From Sipunculus nudus (taxonomy: Eukaryota > Annelida > Sipuncula > Golfingiida > Sipunculidae): DNA of 64,000 nt. The stretch lies in NCBI GenBank assembly GCA_026874595.1, contig CM049310.1, positions 54,501,058 to 54,565,057 on the forward strand. Reading direction: 5' to 3'. Positions 23,576-36,200 of the stretch are shown one piece after another. The translations under genes and the position numbers were made by a program. The notes beneath the pieces were generated by a model that worked only from the letters and a program-made list of their open reading frames with translations, was not told the origin of the DNA and did no database searches. Within the stretch, counting starts at the first letter, position 1. The number at the start of each line of letters is the position of its first letter.

Positions 23576-25293
23576 CTTTGTGGTTTTATCATAACCAAAC
23601 ATTCTGGGGGCCAATAGATTGCAGAGTATTAGAATAAGCCTTGAATTCTGACATCATATAAATTCACAGTACACATACCAATATTTTCAGTATATGTAAC
23701 CAAAGTTGATGTCACATCTGCTCTTCTAGTATTATTCAATCAACCATGTTTTATTTGTCCAAATTAAACATTTACATAAAGTCACTGAAGACTCTCTCAG
23801 TTATTGTGCAGGGGTAGAGTTTCTTGAGAATCATTTCGTGTGAATTTTCTGCTGGCGTGAATCTAACTGAATTATATGCCTTGTACATATCTAGGATCCA
23901 TGATAAGTACTCCGCATAAAAAAACTTCAACAAACGCAAGAACTTTACACCCTTGCCCGGAAAATAATCGTGTAAAATCAAGTATTGCATTTTTGACAGG
24001 GAAACTTATGCACTAATCTTAAGGCAGAAATCATAATTAATTTCAAATGGCCAAGAAATTTAGCTGCATATTGTGTTAAATTATGAAAACAATGCCTCAC
24101 TTTTTAAAACTTTGCAACCCCAGCTTTTGAAACTGAGAAACAGAAACAATGACATGCGTGATCTTTGCTCGCAGAGCCACACAGCTGACGGTTGGTACAT
24201 TATAACAAATAGCCAGGCGACTCCGGCCCACCGTGGCTGAAGGGATCCCAGAGCAGACATCATTCGCTGCTTATCATCACTTATTATAAGGCCAATATTT
24301 TTCTAATCAACTTTTGAAGTAGAAAACACTGTTGAAGTGCTTTGTTATATACACATTATAAATAATTTTTATTTCATGCTAAATACATCAACGGTGAGAG
24401 ATAATAGAGGTTATTACTGCTTTACCAGCAATCTATTGACAATACTAATTGTTCACAAACATTGACCGCTTTGATATGGCTCATTTAATATACATGACAT
24501 ATTAACTTCATTAAGAATAAGTTTCAGTATGATAGTCACTCAACTTGTAACATTAAACATGCTTTTATTAAGACTTTTTTAAAGAAATTCAAAATCAATA
24601 ACTTATTTCTTTAAAATGTATGTCACAGTGTTAGTCCTTTTAATATTGCAGTGCAGGAATGATAAAACAATGTTTGAAAAACAGATGAAACCCCAGTATA
24701 TTTTATATGATTTATAACACTCAACCAAGTAAAGATTTGATTTTCAGAACAAATTAATTTTTTTTTAAATCTAAAAATGTGTTTGGCATCTCGAAAACAA
24801 GTTAACAGCTTAGTCTGTCAAGTATGTAGTGCCTAATAAGGACCTGTCAACTGGCAGCATGACCCCATGTGTTGCCTGTCTCCTGGTCATTTTGATTCTG
24901 TGATTCCTGTAAATCTGTTTTGTGGGAATCACTTATGATTCTTCTTAAACCCTGCAAAATTCTAACCCAGTTGTGTCAATAGTCTGCATATATTGGCAAC
25001 ACCTATGGTGATGGGATAATTATTATCAATCAGACCACAGATTTAATGTGCACTCAGACAATAGGAGTTGATGTAAATTTTTATTCGCAATTTTTATTGC
25101 AAATGTGCAATGGGGATCAGAAAAAACTGTGTCACCTTTTATTAAATCTTCTCCTCAATACATAAATCCTAAAAATGATGCTTGATTGAACACTGGTAGT
25201 TTGGTATATATAAACTACAACAGCATTTATAATGATCCCCAAAATGTTATACCAAATCAGGCCCCTCATAAGATGCATGTCAGCTGTTACAGA

Positions 25294-25720
25294 TGTTACA
25301 GGGTGCATATAAAAGCGGACCAAAATGTCTCGCTAGTGAAGCTTGCTTTGCTAGCTAAGCGGTTGGTTCGCCGGACTTGTGCACCACCGACCTGGGTTTG
25401 ACTCAAGGATCGGCCCAGGATTTTCCCCTCATATATTTGTCTTCATAACAAAATGGGGGCTTGTCCGACGTGACGATAAAACTTTGTGGCCCAGGGAATA
25501 AGCTCACCAAAGTGTGACTCCTGGGAAAAATTAGTCTTGTTCTGATAGCAGAACGCTCTTAAGAGGGGGTGTGTAACAGGGTGCACATAAAAGCAGACCG
25601 AACTGTCTCACTAGTGAAGTTTGCTTTGCTAGCGAAGCGGTTGGACTTGTGCACCACCGACCTTGGTTCGACTCCCGGATCGGCCAAGGATTTTCCCCTC
25701 ATTTATTTGTCTTCGTAACA
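25294..25720 (+). mobile_element. TRIM element, complete two-LTR copy (locus B)
   Basis: 427 bp: 5' LTR 25294-25450 (TGTTACAGGGTGCATATAAA...CATAACA), internal 25451-25571 (121 bp), 3' LTR 25572-25720 (TGTAACAGGGTGCACATAAA...CGTAACA). CAGA at 25290-25293 and 25721-25724 is a candidate 4-bp target duplication in non-repetitive DNA, so this copy defines the element limits best. The primer-binding site TGGGGGCTTGTCCG (25454-25467) differs by one base from the tRNA-Pro complement. The polypurine tract is CTTAAGAGGGGGTG (25558-25571). The 5' LTR has a TATA box (TATAAAAG). The 3' LTR has an exact A-box TAGCGAAGCGG (25630-25640) and B-box GGTTCGACTCC (25665-25675). Confidence 0.88.
25630..25675 (+). 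promoter_or_regulatory. tRNA-like A-box/B-box inside TRIM LTR
   Basis: TAGCGAAGCGG fits the A-box consensus TRGYNNARNGG and GGTTCGACTCC fits the B-box GGTTCGANTCC exactly. They lie in tRNA order, with 24 bp between the boxes in this copy and more in others. Related LTRs at 16492 and 61687 also keep a T-arm-like hairpin. Pol III transcription is inferred, not shown. Confidence 0.65.
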
Positions 25721-28179
25721 CAGAGAAAATCAGGTATTGATGTATAAGTAAGAGTATTTTACTAACAAATTGAGTAACAATTAAAAAATAATGTCAGCGA
25801 TGCTGTCCTGAACTGTTGCTTTAAGAAATGCATGACCCTGCACAAAACATTTTTCTTAACAAAACATACTGTAGCAAGGTTGGGAAGGCATAGGGTGTGG
25901 GGCTATAAAAAATACCCACTTACAATATATGAGTAGGGACAGACTGACATTTGATACCTGCTCAAGATGGGGAAATGTAATGGTTGGTATATCATCAGAT
26001 TTGCACCTCCAGTGATAGAGAGCCTGAAATGACTAATGACTGATGTCAGAGTGGCTGTTGAATTTGTTGAGAATTTCCATGAAAACCTGGTAAAGAAAAC
26101 TTTTCATTATTTTTCATGTTTAAAACTTTCAGATAAACCAACCCATTCAGTCAATAGATGTTGCCTTATTTTCAATCAAGAAGCTACTTTGTATTATAAA
26201 AAAATCTTAATATTTCATTACTTTTGGTTTTGGTAATTTACTATTAATTTCATGACTGTTAATCTGCTGGCCATTGTGTCTCCCATAGTTTTCATGAAAT
26301 TATTGGATTACTAGCGGAGATTAACCACCAGACTTAATGCAAAGTATAATTAGCAAGTACTTGATGTATAGCTATTTAAAGTGAACCCTCAGGGTCCACA
26401 TCTTTCTAGCTAAGCTTAGCCATCAGGGCTATAAGCACAGTACTTACTATTAACAGGACCTGTTACATTACAGATAAACCAGACTTGATGTTCAGTAATA
26501 TTTTACAGCTCTGGAGTACAAGTTAAGATTTATTAAATATCAGACCCATAACCTACAGTAATATTGACAGGTATCACATTCCTTAGCCCTGCCAGGGCTT
26601 TAGTATTTGCGTTTACTAATAAAATGCTTACAATAAAACGTGATTCAATGTACCGAAAGACTTAACACAGTGCCAGCTCTTATCACTAAAGCCCTGTAAT
26701 GTCCGTAGGGTGAATCGCTGATATTTGCATATCAAGGCGTCACAAGGCTCTTTGAGAACCTGACGATTCCCCCGTATTTGCATATCAGGCCGTCACACCT
26801 CATGTGAGTGGCATCGTTGCTATGAGAACGCCAACAGCGGTCCCACAGCTCGACCCGTTTGGTAACATTCGCAGGTAGTTCACACATGAATCTTCGTGTT
26901 CTATGATATATCTCTGCTGAACGAATATTACGGGCCATGGGCCAAATGTAAGTGAATATTGTAGACACTATCGCAACAATTTTGTACCGACAGGTCCAGT
27001 AAAATTCCTTATGCCGAGATGACAAGAGCAGCTGGCAGCATTTGTCTGAACCCGTGTATTAACTGTCAAATTGCGATTTGCGAATCGTGATCGTTTCAGT
27101 CAGCGGGTACATTTTGACTGCGCTGATTCTCGCGCTGATTGGCTGAGCCAGAGTTTGGCCTACATTATATTTAAACAGGCCAACTTTCAAGACTGCTGGG
27201 CCGATAAACGTTAACACTGAGGCTGAGGGTCATAGTGTTTTATAAAGTCTCGCCGAACTCAATTTAAGCGACGGCATAAAATTATTAAGACAAATTAAGT
27301 GGGAATATTTGTAACCAATTGGAAGCCCGGAATAGGCGATTACTGAATGAACCATATTGGTTTTGAAAAAGATTCTGGGAAAGACCACTGCTGACGTCAC
27401 TGGAAAAGACCTTAGTTCAGCGAGGCGGTGATTTGTGGCGCTGACCGTCCGGGAACCGGCCAAGATTACCAGTCCATGAAATCAGAGGGTCAGATAGTGG
27501 CAAATTAGTTATATGAGTTCCCGCAAGATGCGACACAACGCATGAACGTTTGATTTCTCTGTCAGAAGCAACAATTAAGTCAGAACTATTTCATGGACTG
27601 GGCCAGTCTACACATTCCTTCAAATAATTAGTTGTGGGAAGTAGATGGCGATACATGATGTGGTTCAAATGAAATGAAAGATCTAAAATAGATAAGGGAT
27701 AATGTGGAGGATATTTTGGTTTCATTGGTAATTCATATCTGTTAATATGATGAGGAAATGTGAGCCTGCAAATTTTGATATTTAGAAAATTAAAAAAAAA
27801 AATAAAGTAATTTTGGTTTCCAATGTAGAAATGGATAAAAAGGTTTTACTTACCTGTTCAGGTTTATGTGAACAATAATTTTAAGATTTCCAGCAAATTC
27901 TCTCTACATGCTCTACATTTATTCATGTACATTACAGACAATATCTCATCCAGCTTTTGTACTTATCTGTACCAAATTTTCAACACTTCTTACTGAGGAG
28001 GTTTGCTTGATTTTACTAGGAAACTTTGAAACATAAAAAAAAAATTATTCTGCAGTATGCTGGACCTGATAGAATCTAACTAAATGAGAAGTTCCCTGTA
28101 TCAGTTTTGAGTGTGCTTTAGTGAGCCTGTGAACGTTAAAGGGATAAAACACTGATACAGCCAACTATGAGAAGAAATA

Positions 28180-28346
28180 CAGTGGAACCAGTTTTAAAAG
28201 ACCGCCTATCTATTAAGACCTCCCTTTGGTGAACTGAAAGCATTCACACCGGTAAAATAACTGGCCTGTCTAATAAGACCACCTGTGAATTATAACCACT
28301 TTAGGCCATTCCTGCAGGTGGTCTCTTAACAGGTTTCATTCTACTG
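28180..28346. mobile_element. Tc1/mariner-type MITE (167 bp)
   Basis: Starts CAGTGGAACCAGTTTTAAAA and ends CAGGTTTCATTCTACTG, with TA on both sides (28178-28179, 28347-28348). CAGTxGAACC ends with AAGACC blocks just inside both termini are typical of widespread animal mariner-derived MITEs. No coding content. Confidence 0.75.
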
Positions 28347-30229
28347 TATCAATAGAAAGTTTGTATTTCTTGATCACTTCACATGTTGCTGTTTTATCTA
28401 TGGATGATCCCTCAAGGCACAGGACAGAAAAGCCTGCTCCTAACATGGCAAATATATCCTAAAGTACATCCCCTGAAAGTGCCTCAAGTGTGTTGAGTTT
28501 TCCTATGGGTCATAAAAATTCAGGTTCGTAATAGATTTATGCCACACACAAGGCATTGTCCCACAGGATAGAGTTTCATCTGCCAGTGCTGCCACTACTA
28601 CTGCATGGAAAAAGAGCATATACACTGACAAATAGCAAAAAAATTGCCAGAGTTACAACACAAGGCACTCAAGATCCATAAAAGTAGCATGTAGAATTGG
28701 GAACTATATATGGTTGTCAGTTTATATGCTCTTTCTCATTCAGAAAGGGTTTTGAATATTTACTGGTGTTCTAATTGGAATTTGGAGGGTTCTGAGTGGT
28801 TTATTTTAAAAATTTCTCCAGCATTTTTTTGTAACAATTTTAAAATTAAATCTGACATGGAGGTCTGTGAATATTAGAATAAATCATTAAAGCTCTTCCT
28901 CAAATCTTTTTAAAAAAAATATGAAATATTATATAAGATTTAATGAAATAAAAGTTGAAAATTGTTATTAAGGTGAGGTGTCAAAACATTGCGCTGTCTT
29001 TCATTGGTCTAAAATTTAGGGGCTGATAGTTTGTAGAATGATTTGGTCTTGACAAGTCAACAAAATATTTTTCTGGTGGCAGGGACAAGAAATATAGTTA
29101 AAAGGCCAATTTGAATCTTGAGGTGCTAGTAGAAATCCTGAAGTTGGACAGAAATGTACTAAATCCTGTTTTACCACCAACCAGTGACTTAATTATCACC
29201 TAAAGCAAGGATGCTTTTGATGCCATTTTAGTTAATATTCCAAATACAAGTTCTGCGGTAGACCGTAATAGACTCATTCCCTCCCGCACATGTACCCCAG
29301 AGACCAGCAAACAGTGGGTTTCATTTCCACATGGCCTTTGATCAAGAGACAAATGCGACCCTAGGGGAGGCAAAATTAAGCTGGTGTATGCTGGACCAGT
29401 TGGCCAATCCGCAGACTGTGTGATCTGCGTGTCTGAAGAGGTCTGGCCTCCCTGGCTTTTCAGTGTTGTTCTAGGACCATCTTGATACACATTCAAAAAG
29501 AGAGGTTATGCTCAGTCTGTTTATGAGGTTATTAGGTACAAGTGTGCAAAAAAAAACAATTATCGTAGCAAGACCAGGTTATAGGTAAATATAGGGTTTC
29601 TAGTATTGTACCGGTATTAATGTGCTTATTTGCATTTTTATGCATGAGTAATTAAATGCCATATATCCTATTTTTTAAATCTGATTATGTAAAATCTTGT
29701 ATTATACTTCTCATTTTGATGGTTGGAAGTCCATTTTTCTCTCATTTGATGATTAAATAAATGATAGCACTGAAAATCTGAACTGAATATCATTAAAACA
29801 AGTTTGTTATTAATTTAAAACAAAATCAGTTCATACATGACAGAACCCTCAATTTCAATTATAATTAAAAATCAAAAGAATGATGGCTTGATGTGATATT
29901 CCCCACATTATTTCAAGAATACTGAAGTCATGCTGTAAATTAAAAATCTGACAGATTTTTAAGGTCATCAATTTGCAATAGAACGGAGCAAGGTCTTCCA
30001 ATATTTTCCATGAAATGTCTGCAGCATATTGTTTTGTAGTTCATGATGAACGTGTTCTGTACATCGATTGAAGATTAAATGATAAGTGCACTCATGAAAA
30101 TTAATTTCTTCAAAAGTGATTTGATGTATAATATCTTGTATCAGTCTTATACAAATGTCTGTTTTGATTTATCATCACCTTTCATATGATCAAATTGATT
30201 AATCATTCAACTGATTTTCTATTTTTCAG

Positions 30230-30308
30230 AAATATGTGACATACCAGAAAATATTAAATTCTGCAAAAGCCTTCAAGTGGTAGATTTTAGCAGCAACCCT
30301 CTTTCCAA
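30230..30308 (+). CDS. Scribble, coding exon 3 (residues 94-120)
   Basis: Two bases complete Glu94, then ICDIPENIKFCKSLQVVDFS SNPLS, ending with two bases of Lys120 (phase 2). This is the end of LRR 3 and LRR 4. The order IPExIKFCKxLxxxDFSxNPL matches human SCRIB and the fly (SLQVADFSSNP). The acceptor is ATTTTTCAG|AA and the donor CCAA|GTAAGT. Without the neighbouring exons this 79-bp exon is too short to be found by ORF length. Confidence 0.95.
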
Positions 30309-30364
30309 GTAAGTACCAGATATTTGTGTTCTTGACTCTGATCTGCAGCAACATTTAATTAAGC

Positions 30365-30815
30365 AGGGCTCCACATTAGCAGTTAACTGCTTGTCTGGGC
30401 AAGTAAAAGATCCTGAAAATAGTGGTAAACAAAGTGTTTGAACATACTTGCACGAGGGGGGTCCAGCATAAACCTTTATGGGAAGGCCTTAATCATAACT
30501 TATCTTCAGTAACCATATTCTTTCTTGGATGAATGAAACCATATGTATAATACTCTTTTGTATATTAAATACCCTGTTATGTTATCTGTATAAATATTAA
30601 AGAAAATTATAATAAACAAACAAATATTTGTACATGTGTTTTTGTTTAGCTTGCAATAAAACATGAAATACAATCAGGTGGATCACACTTTTTGCTCATA
30701 GCTGCTGTCACTGATTTTTTAGGGCAAGTAGAGATTCATTTAGTACAAATGAAAATTTGAAATTACTTGCCTAACCCCACCAAGTACTTTCAAACATTAA
30801 TGTTCATTGAATTAA
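30365..30815. mobile_element. Possible decayed hAT element
   Basis: CAGGGCTCCACATTAGCAGT (30365) with GGGCAAGTAAA nearby resembles the widespread CAGGGCTCGACATTAAC hAT termini. TTGCCTAACCCCACCAAGTA and AACATTAATGTT near 30767-30804 look like the inner part of the opposite end, but no CCCTG terminus or target duplication is left. Confidence 0.35.
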
Positions 30816-31390
30816 GTAAATGAGTATGTTTTAAATTTTTGTATTATACCTCATGGAGTTTGACTCTCATGAGTATTATTTCATTTAATGAATCATGGCC
30901 AGGAGCCCCCATGCAACCTTAGTCCAGCTCTCTGACATTCTGTGATGCTATATTTACACACACAAGATATATATATACTTGACTTGAATGACACAATATG
31001 TTGCCATTCCTTTTGCTATACTGTATTTAAAAGAATTAGATTGTTTCTGCGGTTACAGTATGTCCTAATCTCTTAAAATGCAAATAATCTTGTCAGATAG
31101 ACACAAACAAATTCTGTGTTTGTCTTATTGTGACGCTTGGCTGGAAAGTGCTTACACTGAATCACCTAGTGGGCCTGTGTTTATCATAGTTGCCACACTT
31201 GCTTGTGTCAATATTTGTCTGTACTGACTATATATAGCTGAATGATAACTAAGTGAAAGCTCTAAGAATTGATAAGGATGTTGAACTGTGACTCAAGTGC
31301 AGGAATGTACAGAGTGAAATTTTGATTAGACTTAGAAGTAATACAGTCTTGATACACACTGAGAACTAAGTAAAAAAAAATAAAAATTTA

Positions 31391-31682
31391 TGGTTCTCAG
31401 GCACCACCCGCATCAATTTTATTTTAATTTTCAATAGAAACTTACCAGTTTTGGGCTCCAGCCACTCAGACATATCTTTCAAGAAGATAAAATACAATTT
31501 TGATAAAATTTCCTTTCTTAAGTACTGCCTTTACTTATTTAGCAAAATAAATCTTTTATTATCATTCTTTCCCCTTATCATTTGACATCTTTATCGAAAC
31601 ATACAAAAAAAAATCAAAAAATAAAAAAAGCCCCCCCCCCCCACCCCCACATATATTTTTGAAAAAAAGTGCCTGAGATCCA
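31391..31682 (+). mobile_element. MITE, TGGTTCTCAGGCA family, copy 2
   Basis: Starts TGGTTCTCAGGCACCACCCG after a TA and ends TGCCTGAGATCCA. It is homologous along its length, in opposite orientation, to 14673-14931. It contains a C-rich run at about 31631-31649. The right-hand TA is lost. Confidence 0.7.
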
Positions 31683-32359
31683 AACCTTATTTTTTTGGGC
31701 CTAATCTGTGATTGCCCTAGAAGTTACAAGATCTTACCAAATTTCATTCTTTCCTCAATATATAAAATTTATGCATGTCTACATAGGTGTCACCCTATAT
31801 GTCATGGTATGTTTATTTGTGCGTGGTCCCTTGGATTGTGTGCACACTACTTTAAAAATTGGGTCATTGGTGTTACAGATGTATAAACTTTATAGGATCA
31901 TATTTAGTCATCAAATACAAGTCAAGTGGTGCTTGTGAAATTCTGTTACAGATATTCTGGGGGTCACATTATACTTGTTCATCAAATAGAAGTCAAGTAT
32001 ATATGTTGGTGAGAGGGGGTCCACTCAAAACTGAGAGTACTGAGTTCCATATGGATTGCCATCAGGAAAAGAAAGTGCTTATCTGTTCTTCCTTTCAATA
32101 TATTTTGGTATGCATGATTAGTCTAGAGGTATGGTCTTTTTAAGCTGGATGTCAAAGTGCAGGCAAATCTGGGCCAAAGACCATATATTATTAGTGTAGT
32201 ATTAGGGAGAACTTTGTATTCAATCAGAACACCTGTATTGTCAGCAAAATTATGTTCTTCCATGACTGCAGTGGATAAAATTCATGTGGAATCTGAATGG
32301 AGAATGCATTTTTGTTTGGATGAGGAATTTACAGAACATGCATAGAGATTGACTCATGT

Positions 32360-33275
32360 GGAATTTGTATAAAAAAAGGGTCATAGAATTTGTGTGGAGA
32401 GTGAGGCATGTAGAATATATTTGACAAGTGGGTCTTGTAGATTCTGCATAGAAAATGAGTCCAGCAAAATCTGTATGGAGAATGAGGTCTTTCGAAACTG
32501 TATGGAGAATGAGGCCTGTAGAATCTGTACATGGTGAATGAGGCCTGTAGATTCTGTACATGGTGAATGAGGCCTGTGGAATCTGTATGGAGAATGAGGC
32601 CTGTGGAATCTGTATGGAGAATTAGGCCTGTAGAATCTGTATGGAGAATGAGGCCTGTGGAATCTGTATGGAGAATGAGGCCTGTAGATTCTGTATTGTG
32701 AATGAAGCCTACAGAATCTGTATGTAGAATGAGGCTGGTAGAACCTTTATGGAGAATGAGGCCTGTAGAATCTGTATGGAGAATGAGGCTTGTATAATTT
32801 GTATGGAGAATGAGTCTTACAGAATCTTTGTGTAGAATGGGGCCTGTGGAATCTGTTTGGTGAGTGAGCCTTGTAAGATCTGCACAGAGAAATAATCTTG
32901 CAGAATCTGTGTGCAGTAGCCCTCTGTATAGAATCTGTATGGAGAATAAGGCCTGTAGAATCTGTATGGAGAATGAGGCCTGTGGAATCTGTATGGAGAA
33001 TGAGGCCTGTAGAATCTGTATTGAGAATGAGGCCTGCAGAATCTGTATGTAGAATGAGGCTGGTAGAACCTTTATGGAGAATGAGGCCTGTAGAATCTGT
33101 ATGGAGAATGAGGCTTGTATAATTTGTATGAGGAGAATTAGTCTTACATAATCTTTGTGTAGAATGGGGCCTGTGGAATCTGTATGGTGAGTGAGCCTTG
33201 TAAGATCTGCACAGAGAAATAAGCTTGCAGAATCTGTGTGCAGTAGTCCTCTGTATGGAATCTGTGTGGAGAATT
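32360..33275 (+). repeat. 27-bp minisatellite with a 325-bp higher-order repeat
   Basis: About 0.9 kb of tandem 27-mers of the form GAATCTGTATGGAGAATGAG + GCCTGTA. Because 27 is a multiple of three, some frames stay open and read ACRICMENE repeats; this is a repeat artefact, as stop-containing units interrupt every frame. A block beginning TATGTAGAATGAGGCTGGTA at 32721 recurs at 33046, followed by the same ordered variants (AGAACCTTTATGG, GGCTTGTATAATTTG, GATCTGCACAGAGAAATAA), so a 325-bp segment was duplicated as a unit. Confidence 0.92.
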
Positions 33276-36200
33276 AATCTGTGATAATTATGGTCGGATG
33301 ATTGATGAACAGATAGAGTGTGGTCCTGTGATTGACCACATGGGGAGAGTGATTAGGAAGACAATTGGGGCTTCTCTCCAGCAGCATATTATAATATCCC
33401 CAGCACTTTATCCATGACTACATCTTTCTGTGGACACCTTCTCAGATGCCTTTGTTGGCAGTGGGTGTAAATTTAATCCACGGGAGGAGTCACTGACAAA
33501 GCAGGATGATTAAATGGATCTTAGATGTGGAATGTGTCTGGGGAATTTTACTATGCTAGAGAGACTAGAATGTCCTGAAGGCATGATAACAATCCTGTTA
33601 TAAATGTATTGAGCACTGAGATGTACTGACTGTCACCTTGCTGGAGCCAGCACTGATGTCACTGTAGTTGATGGATTAAATATGAGAAAGTTGTGGGAGT
33701 TGCTGTATAATTGATAGCTGGTCTGAGCAAACTGATTGATTATTGTTTAAATTTCTTGACAAACATTTGACCATCTGTGTGTCAGCCTTTCACACAATGT
33801 CTTTTTTCATCATGTTCAGTAAATATGTAGGTAAGATACCCCACCTTTATAAAATTTAATAATAATTTATGAAATTTAAAAATCCATGGATTATTTTAGA
33901 TGGTTCTTTCGAGTTCAGGTTATAAACACATGAACAGACATGAGCTTTATCATAAATCAGATAAAAAATTTAATGTAATCTCCATTTAAAATCAAGGGCA
34001 TCAGAATGGAACTGATAATGCTTCTGATTCAGAAGTTACACATGTTTTCAGCATGAATGTTTTTCTCAAATTTGATATTTAGATAAAACATGTTACATAT
34101 TATAAAACTTGTTTCAAGACACCCCATGTTTATTAGAGGCACAACGTTAGAGTGTCAGATATGAAAACATATTTGCAGATTTTTCATGTTCAGAGGGTGT
34201 TAGACTCATAGAGTAAGAACTTTGGTAATTATGGAAAGGGGGGGGGGCAGCTTACTGAGATCAACTTATTGTCTAAAGAAAAAAAAATCAGTCCCCCTAA
34301 TTCCCTGTCCACATGTTAATGCAAATGATGTGATGACAAGTTGAAACACACCAATCAATTTTATTCAGAGTTGAGGCAGACCTAAGTACTTTATTTAGGA
34401 CTTGTCTTGGTCAACATGTCATGTGTGAAGGCCCAGTTAATTGCCAGTATTCTAAAATGCTTCATTGTCATATTGAAATAAAGTTGTTTTTTTTTCCTTA
34501 TGAAGTATATGGTACATGGACATAAGTCACCTGAAAGCAGTTACATTATATAGGATGCCAACATTAAAATGTATGACAAAATCCCATAGAGAATATTGAA
34601 TAAAAACTATTAAAAAAATCATGGGTCTTTATATAAAGATTAATTAATGTCACACTGTGCAATAGGAGGAACTGACTTGGAAAAAGAGTACGTCATGCAA
34701 CAAGGCATGCAGTTTAAGCTCTTTTATATGTAAACATCAGTTGTTATTATCGAAAGTAAATCTTTCCTGGTTGAGAAGATAGAGCGAAGTAGAGTGTATG
34801 GTCCACAGCTGTGGTATCATGAAAAGTGAAACTGTTTGTGTTCTCAGTTTCCATCAACAGGAGGAGGAAGTGGATATACAATGCAGAGCAATTGTGTATT
34901 CACTTTCTAAACTACATCAGGATGTTCACCATATTGGGACCAGTTTTGGATTTGTTGTCTATGAGACACAAAAACTGGTGTGATAGCAATCTTCTTGTTA
35001 GAAGTATAATTATAATATATTTTGTACAACCATATCGCTTTACCTACTTGTTATGTTACAATGGAGACATTTTAATGTTGTGTTCAACTCACAGATAAAT
35101 TGTAAGTAGAAAAAAAGAGGTCAGGTTATTTAGGCATTAGATTAGGTTTACTTTATCAAACAATTGTTTAGATGCAGATGACAGGCGTATACTCAGGAGA
35201 TCATCAGGAAGTTGAGCTCAGATCATTTCATGCACTCAAGTCGGGACAAAATATATTTTTTATACCTTGATCAATATGAGTTATTATTTCATAACTAAAT
35301 TTTAAGACCAGTAACATGCACATAAATGAAGGTTTTATCAGTGTAAATGGCAATGTAGGTATACAGATTTAAAATAATATGACTTTCCAAACAATATTTT
35401 TGTTGTGTTCATTAGTTTTGACAAACAATCTTTTTGTTGTGCTCATTAGTTTTGTCCTGTCATCAGGAAGTGTTCTTGTTTTGTTTTTCCTCTTTTCTTC
35501 TTGTAAGGGGTGCCTATATCAATATTTAGAAAGAATGTAATAATAGACTTTTAAATGCATAAATGAGTGTACTCTGACTATACTCTGCAGTATTTAAGGT
35601 TTATTGCAGCATATTTTTCATTTAAAGAACATAAACTTAGCAGGAATATGTGTGTTATCTCACACTGTCAGTAACTCTTCACTTTGGCTGAATTCAAAAT
35701 TTTCCCCAGCAAAACCATCCCCTTACATGGACTTAACTATCTCCAGTTCCCTGTCTTATACATTTGTATAGTTATGTGTGTGAGCAAACACAAACCACAT
35801 GTGTCTGGTTACCATAACAAGACTGCATGACCAGAGCTCAAATCCTGCCATGCCGCAACAACACCCTTGACAAGAATAAGAAACAAAACAGATAAAAAAT
35901 CTTAATTTGCATTGTTGCATGGTACAGCTACCAGGTGGGTTTTGTGTTTTTCACAATCTGATTGCACCTGATGCAAGCTTATTTCCACCTTTGAACAGGT
36001 ATAAGCAAATGGTTTTAGAATAAAATATAGGCAGATATCATAATAATCTAAGAAGAAAACAATATTTCATTAATATTTAACATATCTGGGATTTGAATAG
36101 GTTCATTTAAGTCTGAATTAATTTTTGTTGACACATGAACTAACTGTTTAATGGTGGCAGGCCTTGCTGTAAAATATAACTGAATCAATCAAATGAGGTG

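Noticed and set aside
27050-27470. Alternative scribble promoter with CCAAT motif
   Set aside because: GC shift and GATTGGCTG are suggestive, but there is no TATA, no exon with a splice donor and no ORF; kept only as part of the octamer finding.
32864-33122. Cys-rich repeat ORFs (ACRICMENE)
   Set aside because: Frames of a 27-bp minisatellite interrupted by stops outside the short open part; no start context or splice sites support a protein.
32360-33275. CRISPR-like array
   Set aside because: 27-bp units are head-to-tail without unique spacers, and the DNA is metazoan.
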